Shown here: positions 35,992 to 45,266 of the stretch, piece by piece
Layout: each line of letters begins with the position of its first letter
How positions within the stretch are numbered: the stretch's first letter is position 1
Assembly (NCBI GenBank): GCA_023395395.1
Contig: JAEWZH010000017.1
Location: 1 to 64,000 of the forward strand
Reading direction: 5' to 3'
Source of the DNA: Bacteroidota bacterium
GTDB taxonomy: Bacteria; Bacteroidota; Bacteroidia; Bacteroidales; Porphyromonadaceae
Length of the DNA stretch: 64,000 nt
Made by a program: the position numbers and the translations under genes
Notes under the pieces: generated by a model
Told to the model about the DNA's origin: nothing
What the model saw: only the letters and a program-made list of their open reading frames with translations
The model's database searches: none

Positions 35992-36013
35992 GAGACATAA
36001 TATATTATGTCTC
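35992..36013. repeat. 22-bp perfect palindrome
   Basis: GAGACATAATA followed directly by its exact reverse complement. It lies 9 bp past the stop of the DUF2807 gene and just before the 22-bp repeat array. A near-identical longer element occurs at 49458-49485 in the same relation to an array. It could act as a terminator or attenuator as RNA, but no T-run follows. Confidence 0.85.
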
Positions 36014-36022
36014 CACAATACA

Positions 36023-36787
36023 TTACTTAAAAGTTATACCACGAATCTTCCCCTCGATTTCGCGGGGTTTACCATAGACGGTGATATCACCGCCAGTGGA
36101 AGCATGCACCTTAGCCCTCTCCTTGATCGTGATGGTAATGTCTCCGGCGGTGGTCGCATCGCAGTTACCATACTGCACCTCCAGCTCCTTGGCATTAATA
36201 TCCGCACCTGTGGTACAATCCAGTATAGCGGTATTGGCTTGACCTGAGATTTTTACATCTGATCCGGTAGTACAGTCAATGGTCGCTTTGGTGACATCTA
36301 TCTTGGCCTCTACTGAAGCCCCGGTAGTGACATCGCAATTAAATCCCTCAGCAGTGAGTACCAGTCCCTCCACGTCAGCGCCAGTAGTCGCATCGATAGA
36401 TAAGTTGCCACTGATATTCAATGGAGAAGCAAACTTAATCTCTGCCCCCGTAGTCACATTGATAGCTCTAAGAGAGGGAGCTGAGATAGTTGCACGCAGG
36501 GTGACCTTTTTGGGTCTGTTGTTATTCTTCTGGTTTTTGAGTCCCAAGATCAAACGACCATTTTTCACCTCTATACGTACACGGTCTGCGATCGATTCTG
36601 AGTAGGAAACGTTGATAGAAGAGGTATTACTCTGCGTAAAAGTAACCTCCCAACCCACTGAGGCATCAATCCTTTCAAAGCTCCCAAGATGAGAGAGATC
36701 CTCATTGATCAGCTTCTGTGCATGAGCAGTAGCGGTACCGATAAATAGTGCTACAAGGGCGAATAATGTACATTTTATACGTTTCAT
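36023..36787 (-). CDS. DUF2807 (GIN domain) exported protein
   Basis: A 254-residue exported protein. The start is set at the ATG giving MKRIKCTLFALVALFIGTATAHAQ, a clear signal peptide; the longer reading would overlap the ATPase gene. The mature part is a DUF2807 head GIN domain: a beta-helix-like series of TTGADV, TTGASV, TTGSDV and TTGADI turns. Such proteins are common in Bacteroidetes; their function is poorly known. It is encoded directly after the ATPase (20 bp), so it is part of the sigma-54-controlled unit and may work with the exporter in the periplasm or at the surface. Confidence 0.85.
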   Translation of the reverse strand: MKRIKCTLFALVALFIGTATAHAQKLINEDLSHLGSFERIDASVGWEVTFTQSNTSSINVSYSESIADRVRIEVKNGRLILGLKNQKNNNRPKKVTLRATISAPSLRAINVTTGAEIKFASPLNISGNLSIDATTGADVEGLVLTAEGFNCDVTTGASVEAKIDVTKATIDCTTGSDVKISGQANTAILDCTTGADINAKELEVQYGNCDATTAGDITITIKERAKVHASTGGDITVYGKPREIEGKIRGITFK

Positions 36788-36806
36788 AATGATAGTAAGT
36801 ATAGAA

Positions 36807-37481
36807 TTAAGAAATCTGACGTCCATCAAGGAAGCGAAGGACTCTCTGTGTCTCAGCAGCTTTGGACTCATCATGGGTCACCATCACGATGGTACGCCCA
36901 TCCTCTTGATTGAGCTGGTGGAGTAGCTCCATAATCTCGGCACCCATCTTGGAGTCGAGGTTACCGGTAGGCTCATCGGCAAGGATAATCGATGGATTAC
37001 CAATCACTGCTCGGGCTATAGCCACCCTCTGGCACTGACCTCCCGACAGCTGAGCTGGGAAGTGCTGCATACGGTGCGATAGCCCCACACGCTCTAGCAC
37101 AGCTTTGGCTAGTTCACGGCGCTCCTTATCGCCCACCTTGCGATAGAGAAGAGGTAGCTCTACATTGTCGAGTACGTTTAGTGAATTGATCAGGTGGAAG
37201 CTCTGGAAGACAAAACCGAGGTGCTCATTGCGGAACTTTGCCAGCTCCTTATCACCCATCCCATCGGTATTCTGACCGTTGAGTAGAACCTTACCTTTGG
37301 TAGGTTTATCGAGCAGACCCATCACATTGAGGAGGGTAGACTTACCACATCCTGATGGTCCCATAACAGAGAGAAACTCGCCCTCCATCACCTCGATATT
37401 TACGTTTTCCAGTGCCACGGTCTCAATCTCCTCTGTACGGTAAATCTTGTAGACCTCTTGTAGTTCAATCATCTTCTTCAT
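36807..37481 (-). CDS. ABC transporter ATPase (MacB/LolD class) of the export locus
   Basis: A roughly 224-residue ATPase and the only one in the 26-kb export locus. Walker A is GPSGCGKST, the Q-loop FVFQSFHLINSLNVLDNVELP, the signature LSGGQCQR, Walker B IILADEPTGNLDS, and the H-loop MVTHD. I place the start at the ATG giving MKKMIELQEVYKIYR; the longer reading begins only about 3 nt from the predicted transcription start. It should energise all eight permease pairs, unless other ATPases act in trans. Preceded by a sigma-54-type promoter and two upstream palindromic sites. Confidence 0.92.
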   Translation of the reverse strand: MKKMIELQEVYKIYRTEEIETVALENVNIEVMEGEFLSVMGPSGCGKSTLLNVMGLLDKPTKGKVLLNGQNTDGMGDKELAKFRNEHLGFVFQSFHLINSLNVLDNVELPLLYRKVGDKERRELAKAVLERVGLSHRMQHFPAQLSGGQCQRVAIARAVIGNPSIILADEPTGNLDSKMGAEIMELLHQLNQEDGRTIVMVTHDESKAAETQRVLRFLDGRQIS

Positions 37482-37527
37482 AATCGTTGCTTTGTTGTAT
37501 GTTATTAATTTCAACTATCCAATATAT

Positions 37528-37543
37528 TACAATCATCGTGCCA
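37528..37543 (-). promoter_or_regulatory. Sigma-54-type promoter of the ATPase unit
   Basis: Minus-strand TGGCAC (37543-37538), 5 bp, TTGTA (37532-37528). It matches the -24 box fully and the -12 box except T for C. Predicted start about 37517. The promoter at 49086-49101 shows the identical -24 and -12 words. Confidence 0.8.
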
Positions 37544-37586
37544 ACAGATATAACTAATTGACAATCAATCATCTTATATTACGCAA

Positions 37587-37604
37587 GTGTCCGTTTCCGA
37601 ACAC
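37587..37604. promoter_or_regulatory. Enhancer-like palindromic site (proximal) of the ATPase unit
   Basis: GTGTCCGTTTCCGAACAC, an imperfect dyad (GTGTcCG-N4-CGaACAC) centred about 78 bp upstream of the predicted sigma-54 start. Probable binding site for the NtrC-type regulator encoded at 50724-52034. Confidence 0.7.
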
Positions 37605-37607
37605 CGA

Positions 37608-37625
37608 CTGTCCGCCTCCGAACAC
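37608..37625. promoter_or_regulatory. Enhancer-like palindromic site (distal) of the ATPase unit
   Basis: CTGTCCGCCTCCGAACAC, exactly 21 bp (two helical turns) from the proximal site and centred about 99 bp upstream of the start. It ends 2 bp short of the stop codon of permease B5. Confidence 0.7.
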
Positions 37626-37627
37626 TC

Positions 37628-38881
37628 TCACTCCTCTTTTAGAGTCTCTGCAGGGGAGATCTTGAGGATACGGCGAGCAGGCAACCAGATACTCAGGACG
37701 ATTACCCCAGTAACCACCAAGTAACTCGTCACCATCACTGCGACAAATCTCAAGGTATTGAGTGGCTCTATATCAGTATCGAGTATCTCCATCCTAAAAA
37801 AGATGGCAATCATAGCGATGGTCAATAGGAATGCTAGGGTAAAGATGATAATACCCTCACGATAGTAGAGCCTCAGCACACCCTTAGGCGTATCACCAAG
37901 GGCGATACGCAAGCCTATTTCTCCTCTCCTCTTCTGAGTCCTATACCAGAATACTCCTGAGATGCCCAAAAGGATATTGAGCAGTAGAAAGAGAAGGAGA
38001 TAGCCGTTGATTTTGACCGTCTTCTCAAAGGTCCTGCTCTCAAAGGTATTGGCATCACCAACAGCGAAGATATCGCTCATCTCCATATTACCAATCCTTA
38101 GGCGTGGTGTCATTTCTTCCCTAAAACGCTCGGCAAACCCCCTCCCGACTCCTGACTTTGGGACTACGCTTATCTCTACCATCCCAATCCAAAATACTTC
38201 TGCGAGATCAGTATGAGTGAGTGGTGTGATATAAAAGGGTTCTACATTGGAAAACCTCGTGTATCGAGAGTCCTTAGCTATTGCCCCGATAGCTCCTATT
38301 GCGGTGGCACTCTCTTCTTGAATAGGATTATCCCATAGTTCAGTCCCAATGGCTGACACTCCCGTCTCCTCAATTATCTTGGCGATTCCCTCATTCACGA
38401 TGATTTGTCCATCTCGGAGTGCTTGAGTAAGTCTGCTATTACTCCCATTGACCTCTTCAAATTGATACATCTCTACCGCCTCAGGAGACATGACCCTCCA
38501 AGCGGCTTTCAGAGGGAGAGTATCTAAATAAATCTGATTGAAGTATTTGGACTTTGTCTCTGGACGACCATGTATAGATACCGCTACTCTATTCACTTCA
38601 GGGTGATTTCTTATCCTATCTACAATGGTTTGGATGGCTTCTACCCTATCATCCATTGTAATATCTGGATTGTAGTCAGGATGAAGCTCAGACATATCAT
38701 CAAGTGTGATAATATAGATGTTGTCAATGCTATACCCTAATGGTTTGAGGTAGGTATGTAGAGCCGGATATGCTCTATCAATGACAAACCAAAGGAAGGT
38801 ACTGATAAGGAAAAGCTCGATAATAAGTGCGATATTGCTCTTTCGCTCATTCCAGATAATCTTTAGTACATGCTTATTCAT
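37628..38881 (-). CDS. MacB/FtsX-type permease B5
   Basis: A 417-residue B-type permease. The start at MNKHVLKIIWNERKSN is chosen because the 45-codon longer reading lies inside A5. Membrane segment 1 (about 18-38) is followed by the conserved YLKPLGYSIDNIY. The loop is GEIGLRIALGDTPKGVLRLY and the end SPAETLKEE. It is most similar by eye to B8. It closes the first permease block; its stop is followed directly by the enhancer sites of the ATPase unit. Confidence 0.85.
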   Translation of the reverse strand: MNKHVLKIIWNERKSNIALIIELFLISTFLWFVIDRAYPALHTYLKPLGYSIDNIYIITLDDMSELHPDYNPDITMDDRVEAIQTIVDRIRNHPEVNRVAVSIHGRPETKSKYFNQIYLDTLPLKAAWRVMSPEAVEMYQFEEVNGSNSRLTQALRDGQIIVNEGIAKIIEETGVSAIGTELWDNPIQEESATAIGAIGAIAKDSRYTRFSNVEPFYITPLTHTDLAEVFWIGMVEISVVPKSGVGRGFAERFREEMTPRLRIGNMEMSDIFAVGDANTFESRTFEKTVKINGYLLLFLLLNILLGISGVFWYRTQKRRGEIGLRIALGDTPKGVLRLYYREGIIIFTLAFLLTIAMIAIFFRMEILDTDIEPLNTLRFVAVMVTSYLVVTGVIVLSIWLPARRILKISPAETLKEE

Positions 38882-38883
38882 AA

Positions 38884-40149
38884 TTATCGGCGACTTAGGG
38901 AATGAAGAATACTCTTTCGCGACATTAGAAATCCTGGAATGGTACTGGCTAATAGATTGAGTAGCAAACAAAATAACAAACAGACTACAAATGCACTCAC
39001 ATCGAATAATTGCCACACAGGGAGCTGCACATCCAGCCTATTCCAACCCATAAATAAGATACCTCTAAGACCATATACCGATAGAATGGATAGAAAGAAG
39101 CCAAGAATACCTCCAATCAATGTATAGAGAAAGCTCTCTATAATTACCTGAGAGAGGACTGAAATACGAGATGCCCCGTATGCTCTCCTCAATCCTTGTT
39201 CTCCGATTCTCTGTTCGTAACGAGAGTAGGTAAGTACAGAGAGATTGATAGCGGGGACAATAAGGAATAACAGAATCATCACAATACCAATCGTCCTATC
39301 TCGTGATTTCGACTCTGGCTCCATGAAGTATTTATCAAATTCGTACACTTCAACCCAAGTTTGAAGTCCCTCTCCATTATTGGCACTTATTTGGATCTCC
39401 TTCTGCTTTGCATTGTACTGGGCTAGAAGCTGATTAAACTCGCCTTTGATTGTCGGATATTCCGAAGGGCTATTAGCTAAAATAATAGCAGAATACTCTC
39501 CTGAAAATGTGGCTTTTCTCCCAGTGGTAGTCATCGAAGTATAAGGAATCCACACTTCCGAATATCCAAACCCCAAGAGGTTTGACGGTGTGGATACCAC
39601 CCCGATAATTCTATACTCTACGTAATTGATCAGTAAATCCATGCCCACCACATTACTCTGATGAAACATCTTCTTTGCCAAGCCCTCACTCACGATGGCT
39701 TTCTTGGCGCCCTCCTCCATATCGGCAGGGTTAAAGCCTTCACCATGCAGGAAAGAGAAGTCAAGAGCTCTAAAGTAATCGAGATTAACCCTTAATACTT
39801 TACCTTTGGACTGTCCTTCATAATTTGGTAGCATCAGGTCATATTTTTCCTGACTAATCAGAGCTACAGCCTCTGCACTTTCAAGCGGGGCTAATAGCTC
39901 TTGATATAGAGATAAGTTGATTCCAGCTGTCTCATTGTCGCCATCAGAACTGTGATAATCGAGGTTTTGGATATAAAGGGTACGATTGCGATTGCTCTCA
40001 GGAGCAAAGTTATCGGTCTCCACCCTCCTTGTCGTAAGCATTACCATAATCATAGTGATAGCTAAAGCTGTGGCGATAATGGAGATCGCACTGAGGATTA
40101 GGTTTTCGCATAGCGTACGCCACGCTTGCTTTAGATACTGTTTAACCAT
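38884..40149 (-). CDS. MacB/FtsX-type permease A5
   Basis: A 421-residue A-type permease: MVKQYLKQAWRTLCENLILSAISIIATALAI. The loop is GEQGLRRAYGASRISVLSQ and the tail MSRKSILHSLSRR. By eye it pairs with A8 as closest relative (shared FAPE/FPPE-NRNRTL region and 'FSRHEQKLGE/YSRYEQRIGE' loop). It ends 2 bp before B5 and starts 3 bp after B6. Confidence 0.85.
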   Translation of the reverse strand: MVKQYLKQAWRTLCENLILSAISIIATALAITMIMVMLTTRRVETDNFAPESNRNRTLYIQNLDYHSSDGDNETAGINLSLYQELLAPLESAEAVALISQEKYDLMLPNYEGQSKGKVLRVNLDYFRALDFSFLHGEGFNPADMEEGAKKAIVSEGLAKKMFHQSNVVGMDLLINYVEYRIIGVVSTPSNLLGFGYSEVWIPYTSMTTTGRKATFSGEYSAIILANSPSEYPTIKGEFNQLLAQYNAKQKEIQISANNGEGLQTWVEVYEFDKYFMEPESKSRDRTIGIVMILLFLIVPAINLSVLTYSRYEQRIGEQGLRRAYGASRISVLSQVIIESFLYTLIGGILGFFLSILSVYGLRGILFMGWNRLDVQLPVWQLFDVSAFVVCLLFCLLLNLLASTIPGFLMSRKSILHSLSRR

Positions 40150-40152
40150 AAA

Positions 40153-41400
40153 CTATTCTTCATTGAGGATGATGGCGGGGTCGAGCTTAGAGGCTCGGCG
40201 TGCAGGGACTAGAATGCCCAGTAGTACTACGAGCAGGAGGACGGCAAAGGTAATTCCTTGGGTCCCCCAAAAGCGTCCCCAGGTATAAGGCATACATTCT
40301 TGGAAAGTATAGGTAATCTCGAAGTAGGCGAGTAGTATCATCACGACAAGCGCCGGTAGGTAAGCCATGAGTAGCATCAATAGGCTCTCCCGAGCAAAAA
40401 CCCCTTGAATCCCGCTCCGAGATGTACCAAGCGCAATCCTTACACCGATTTCTCCCCGTCGTCGTTCGACCATAAACCAGTAGGAGCCTAGTACCCCTAG
40501 GAATACAATAAACATAAAGAAGATGACCAACCCTTGAATAAGGCTCAGGTACTGAGGCACATTGATATTGGTCAGATAGTAATCTCTTTGGGCACTTAGG
40601 GGTCTGACATCGGTAAGATAGAAAGGCCCTATCTCTAGTTTATCTCTCATTTCGTTAAAGAATTCCCTCGCAAACCCCTTGTGGTCCCGCTCCGACTTCA
40701 CCCTAAAGACATAAGTCACGATACTGTACCTAATTCTGACATCCGTAAGAGGGGTATATATAAAGGAGCCGTACTGGGCAAAGTAGTCGAATTTAGTAGG
40801 TGCACAGATACCCGACACTACGTAGGATAGCTCAGGAGAATAATAGTCCTTAAACTCACGTCCGATAATATCCTGACTGTGAAATAGGCTATCGGCAAGC
40901 TGAGGAGATAAAACTGCCCCCTGAGGAGAGCTGATAGTCCACATCTCCGGTGCTCCCGCAAGCATCTCTACCTTCATCACATCAAAATACTCCTTGCCCA
41001 CATAGCGAATCGTAGCTTCCACTCCATGCTCTCCATCAATAGTATAACCCTGCCCCATATACATTTTACCGGCAAAAGGTCTGGTCCCGACATAATAGGA
41101 AGCACTCTCTACGTCAGGGTGTTGGGCTATTACTCGATGGATTTGTAGCTGAGGCTCTATCCAGTAGATGTCGAGGCTATCCCTCATCCCTCCAGTAAAC
41201 CTGAAGTCAGGCGCACGCTCGACATAGAGTTCGTAGACATGGTCGGTATTTGTCCCCATAGGCTCCAACCTCTTGTAGGTCATGACAAATAAAAAGTCTA
41301 CACAGTACCAAAGTATAATACTGACCAAGAATAGCTCTAGTAGGAGCCAACGATTACTCTTGCGATGCGATAATATTTGTTTAAAAGCTATCTTCCACAT
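40153..41400 (-). CDS. MacB/FtsX-type permease B6
   Basis: A 415-residue B-type permease: MWKIAFKQILSHRKSNRWLLLELFLVSIILWY. The loop is GEIGVRIALGTSRSGIQGVF and the tail KLDPAIILNEE. Its last 195 coding bases (40153-40347) differ at only 6 positions from those of B7 (42714-42908), whereas the rest of the two genes is clearly diverged: a sharp recombination-like boundary. Paired with A6, 5 bp upstream. Confidence 0.85.
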   Translation of the reverse strand: MWKIAFKQILSHRKSNRWLLLELFLVSIILWYCVDFLFVMTYKRLEPMGTNTDHVYELYVERAPDFRFTGGMRDSLDIYWIEPQLQIHRVIAQHPDVESASYYVGTRPFAGKMYMGQGYTIDGEHGVEATIRYVGKEYFDVMKVEMLAGAPEMWTISSPQGAVLSPQLADSLFHSQDIIGREFKDYYSPELSYVVSGICAPTKFDYFAQYGSFIYTPLTDVRIRYSIVTYVFRVKSERDHKGFAREFFNEMRDKLEIGPFYLTDVRPLSAQRDYYLTNINVPQYLSLIQGLVIFFMFIVFLGVLGSYWFMVERRRGEIGVRIALGTSRSGIQGVFARESLLMLLMAYLPALVVMILLAYFEITYTFQECMPYTWGRFWGTQGITFAVLLLVVLLGILVPARRASKLDPAIILNEE

Positions 41401-41405
41401 ATTAT

Positions 41406-42710
41406 TTATACCGATTTAAGAGTTTCTACAATAGGGGTTCGCATGGCTCTCCATATAGGGATAATCGCTGAAAGCGTATTGACGAGCAGACAGAATACCA
41501 GCAACACAACGAATAGTTGTGGGCTAAAGAAAAACTTCCAAGGAATGGTAAAGTCATCTGCTGTAGCAAAGAAATTGATTGAAGTCGCCAAGAGCCTATC
41601 CTTTAACGCCTGTATAGCTATAAAAGAAAGTAGTAGTCCCAAGAGTCCTCCAACAAGCGTGAGCATTAGATTTTCATTAAAGAATTGCCACATAATCCTC
41701 CGGCTACTCGCTCCGTAGGATTTCCGTACACCGACTTCAGCTATTCGCTTCTCAATCTGAGAGGAGTGGATTCCTGCCATATTGACTGCGGGAATGAATA
41801 AAATAATCGCAATCAGGACAGCGATTAGTATTACTCCATTAAACTTCCGAACAGTCCCCTTCCAATAATTACGGACATCCGAACCCACTTCAATCTGTAT
41901 CTTATCGATATCCTCTACCCCTACACTGAATACATAGTCATCAAGGCGATTGGCATTGTACGCCTCTACTCTCCCTGCCACTTGCCGAGCCACTTCGGCT
42001 TTGGGGTATCCCTTTTTAAGAAGGAGCGTAACCATGATCCCTCCCCTTAGATCCTTGGCTCTGTCGTGCCAATCGAAATCAGAGGGATCAAAGGTGCGCC
42101 ATATCTCACTATAGCTATTGGGAAAGATGGAGCTCACACTCTTTACTACACCCACAATCTTATTCTCCTCTCTTGCAATATTGATGGTCTTTCCCACCAC
42201 ATCGGTAGTCCCATAAAGGGCATTTGCCAACTTGTCCGTAATGATGACCTCCATACGATTGGCCTCGCTCTGCTCTTTGGTGAAGGGGGCACCTGCTACA
42301 AATCTATAATTATAGATACGGAAGTAGGCATCATCTACTCGCATGTAGGTACGACTATAGGAATTGTCTCGACTTGTCCCCGCATGGACAGAGTTACCCG
42401 ACATCCTATAATTAGTCATATAGGAAACTTCTTCTACGCCATCTAGATTCTCGAAGATAGCCTTAGCTACGACTGAGGACATCCCAGTATTGTAGTCGGC
42501 TTGTAACCTATCATTCCATGAGTAGCCGGAAGTACTTCTTAGGATTCTGCTTCGGTTATTCTCAGGTGCTAGGTCATTGGTCTGCAAAGCATACACCATG
42601 TAGAGCATCATACAGAAGGTGATGATGAGGGCAGTAGCAAGTACCACAATTCCACTGTACAGTGGATTGTCTTGCCATAGTTTTAGTGTCTGTTGGATAA
42701 ATCGTTTCAT
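41406..42710 (-). CDS. MacB/FtsX-type permease A6
   Basis: At 434 residues the longest permease in the locus. It begins MKRFIQQTLKLWQDNPLYSG, a different N terminus from the KQYLKQAW type and shared only with A7. Its first 120 coding bases (42591-42710) match A7 (45142-45261) with one difference. The loop is AEVGVRKSYGASSRRIMWQ; the tail is RTPIVETLKSV. Pairs with B6. Confidence 0.85.
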   Translation of the reverse strand: MKRFIQQTLKLWQDNPLYSGIVVLATALIITFCMMLYMVYALQTNDLAPENNRSRILRSTSGYSWNDRLQADYNTGMSSVVAKAIFENLDGVEEVSYMTNYRMSGNSVHAGTSRDNSYSRTYMRVDDAYFRIYNYRFVAGAPFTKEQSEANRMEVIITDKLANALYGTTDVVGKTINIAREENKIVGVVKSVSSIFPNSYSEIWRTFDPSDFDWHDRAKDLRGGIMVTLLLKKGYPKAEVARQVAGRVEAYNANRLDDYVFSVGVEDIDKIQIEVGSDVRNYWKGTVRKFNGVILIAVLIAIILFIPAVNMAGIHSSQIEKRIAEVGVRKSYGASSRRIMWQFFNENLMLTLVGGLLGLLLSFIAIQALKDRLLATSINFFATADDFTIPWKFFFSPQLFVVLLVFCLLVNTLSAIIPIWRAMRTPIVETLKSV

Positions 42711-42713
42711 AAT

Positions 42714-43982
42714 CTATTCTTCATTGAGGATGACGGCGGGGTCGAGCTTAGAGGCTCTGCGTGCAGGGATTAGAATGCCCAGTAGTACTACGAGCAGGAG
42801 GACGGCAAAGGTAATTCCTTGGGTCACCCAGAAGCGCCCCCAGGTATAAGGCATACATTCTTGGAAAGTATAGGTAATCTCGAAGTAGGCGAGTAGTATC
42901 ATCACGACCAAGGCAGGTAGATAGGCTACAAATAACACGAGTACGCTCTCTCTGGTCAAGAAGGTATAGACCCCTCTCAAGCTCGAACCCAAAACCATCC
43001 TAAGTGCAATCTCTCCCCGTCGACTCTGCACCATAAACCAATAAGAACCAACCACCCCTATAAATACGATGAAGAGGAAGAAGGTCACCAGCCCTGTAGC
43101 GATACCCATATACATCGGAATGCCTAGTGAGAGGTCAAACTTAGCCTTAATTTTATCATAAGGCTCTACTTGGAATAGGTAGTAATCGCCTATCTGTAGT
43201 TTATCTCTCATCTCAGTGAAAAACTCCTCAGCAAACTTTGGGGTATCAGCTTCTTCCTTTACCCTCACGACAAAAGGATAGCCCATATACTGCGCAACCT
43301 TAGGGATGGGCAGGTAGACAAATGAGGTATAAGGACTATAGATGTCGAACTTAGTCGGCTGGGCAATAGCAGTCACTTTATAGTAATCGTCTTTCCCTTC
43401 CTTCAAAGAGACATCATAAAAGCGCTTCCCTATTACTTCCTTCTCCCCAAAAACACTATCAGCAAAGACCTCTGTTACCACAGCACTTTGAGGGAAGGTA
43501 CTATTTTGCCAATCGCCAATCTTGCCCTCCTCAATACCGATCTTAAACACCTCAAAGAAATGCTCCTCCACATACCGCACCATACCCTTGTAGTAGCGGT
43601 CCTCCTCATTTTCCTGCCCCTCTCTACGATAGGCTTGGAACATCGGGTCGGTTGCATACATCTCTGTCCCTATGAAGTAGGTGGCTGCCTCAATACTTGG
43701 GTGCTCTTGAAGGATCCTAAATATTTGCTCTCTCGGTGCGAATATCGTATTATCCCGCTCTTCATCGCTATAAGAATCGAGTGTGCGCTGGGGCAAAAAC
43801 CTCATGGACACTCTGTACACATGCTCTGTATTCACGCCTTGTGGTTCCATACGCTTGGTGATAATCACGTAGAGAAAGTCTACACAGTACCACAATAGTA
43901 TAGAGACCACAGATAGTTCTGCAAGAAGCCAGAGGGTATTTCTCTTATTGGCTCTAATCTGTTTGTACGCTAGTTTCCACAT
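42714..43982 (-). CDS. MacB/FtsX-type permease B7
   Basis: A 422-residue B-type permease. I prefer the start MWKLAYKQIRANKRNTLW, which matches B6 and clears the end of A7 by 4 bp. The loop is GEIALRMVLGSSLRGVYTF, where the usual IGLR is IALR, and the tail is LDPAVILNEE. The 3' 195 bp are nearly identical to B6. Periplasmic domain of about 250 residues. Confidence 0.85.
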   Translation of the reverse strand: MWKLAYKQIRANKRNTLWLLAELSVVSILLWYCVDFLYVIITKRMEPQGVNTEHVYRVSMRFLPQRTLDSYSDEERDNTIFAPREQIFRILQEHPSIEAATYFIGTEMYATDPMFQAYRREGQENEEDRYYKGMVRYVEEHFFEVFKIGIEEGKIGDWQNSTFPQSAVVTEVFADSVFGEKEVIGKRFYDVSLKEGKDDYYKVTAIAQPTKFDIYSPYTSFVYLPIPKVAQYMGYPFVVRVKEEADTPKFAEEFFTEMRDKLQIGDYYLFQVEPYDKIKAKFDLSLGIPMYMGIATGLVTFFLFIVFIGVVGSYWFMVQSRRGEIALRMVLGSSLRGVYTFLTRESVLVLFVAYLPALVVMILLAYFEITYTFQECMPYTWGRFWVTQGITFAVLLLVVLLGILIPARRASKLDPAVILNEE

Positions 43983-43986
43983 AATT

Positions 43987-45261
43987 TTACGCACCTTTTA
44001 ATGTATAAACCATCTCTTTTCTCGTCGCCAAATAGGCTGGCAGTACCACAGACAGAGCATTGAGCATCAAGCAAAGAAGTACCACGACGACGAATAGCCT
44101 TATATCGACAAAGAAGCTAAACGGGAGGTCAAACTCAGAAGCGGTATCTAGTGTTAGTCTATTTCCGAGGAACTGCTCCTTAAAGAGCCATACAGCACCG
44201 AATGATAGGAGCAATCCGATAAATCCCCCCAATAAGGTAAGTACCAAGCTCTCTCTAAAGAAATTCCCAACAATTGAGGCATTAGTCGCTCCATACACCT
44301 TCCGAATACCTATCTCCGGAATCCTCTTGGAGAGATTGGAGGAGACCATACCTGTGATATTGATGGTCGGTACCACCAGGATAAGCATTATAAGGACACC
44401 AAACATCAGAGAGGGATTTACCCTACCACCAAAGAAGCTTTTTTCCGCCACCGTATGCGCCTCGGTCTTTAGGTAGAGCTCATGATTAGAGAGTACGGTA
44501 CTATTAAACTCCTCAAGATTTCGGGCAATCTGTTCCTTGACCTTATCCACGGAGTAGTTAGGCTCTAGCAACAATATCCCCCGCTCCTCTCCAAGTGCCC
44601 CATCGTATTCTGGGAAGTCAAAGCCATCGGGTCTAAAAGGGCGGAAAACCTCGGCATAGGCATCAGTAAAGAGCGAACTTACTTCCTTGATCACACCAGA
44701 TACTTTGTGTTCATTTCTATTAAATAATAGCACCCTACCCACCACATCGGTAGTGCCATATAGTTCTCGTGCCAGCCTATCTGTGATGATAAGGTCACTG
44801 CTTCCTGCCTCCGTCTGCTCCTCATTAAAGGGAGCTCCCTCAATAAACTGATACTGGAATATCTTGAAATAATTATGGTCTACCCTCCGACCCTTACACG
44901 GACGTGTATTGCCTACATTTGTCCCAATCATCCACTCAGCCACCTCCTGATCGGAATCTATCAGATAGCTGAGTAGCTCCACACCCTCCAACTCTCCATA
45001 GATACGCTTGATAGTTGTGGAAGACATCCCACTAGCAAACTCGTACTGCTCGCTCTCACCTTTCTGATAAAACGAGCCCGCATCGGTAAAAAGAGTACGG
45101 CTACGATGCACCTCAGGAGCCACATCCTTAGTTCGGAGACTATACACCATGTAGAGCATCATACAGAAGGTGATGATGAGGGCAGTAGCAAGTACCACAA
45201 TCCCACTGTACAGTGGATTGTCTTGCCATAGTTTTAGTGTCTGTTGGATAAATCGTTTCAT
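43987..45261 (-). CDS. MacB/FtsX-type permease A7
   Basis: A 424-residue A-type permease. The true start is taken at MKRFIQQTLKLWQDNP, because the longer reading runs 22 codons into the end of B8 and because A6 starts with the same residues. The loop is PEIGIRKVYGATNASIVGN; the tail is RKEMVYTLKGA. The 5' 120 bp are almost identical to A6, after which similarity falls quickly. Confidence 0.85.
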   Translation of the reverse strand: MKRFIQQTLKLWQDNPLYSGIVVLATALIITFCMMLYMVYSLRTKDVAPEVHRSRTLFTDAGSFYQKGESEQYEFASGMSSTTIKRIYGELEGVELLSYLIDSDQEVAEWMIGTNVGNTRPCKGRRVDHNYFKIFQYQFIEGAPFNEEQTEAGSSDLIITDRLARELYGTTDVVGRVLLFNRNEHKVSGVIKEVSSLFTDAYAEVFRPFRPDGFDFPEYDGALGEERGILLLEPNYSVDKVKEQIARNLEEFNSTVLSNHELYLKTEAHTVAEKSFFGGRVNPSLMFGVLIMLILVVPTINITGMVSSNLSKRIPEIGIRKVYGATNASIVGNFFRESLVLTLLGGFIGLLLSFGAVWLFKEQFLGNRLTLDTASEFDLPFSFFVDIRLFVVVVLLCLMLNALSVVLPAYLATRKEMVYTLKGA

Positions 45262-45266
45262 ACTGT

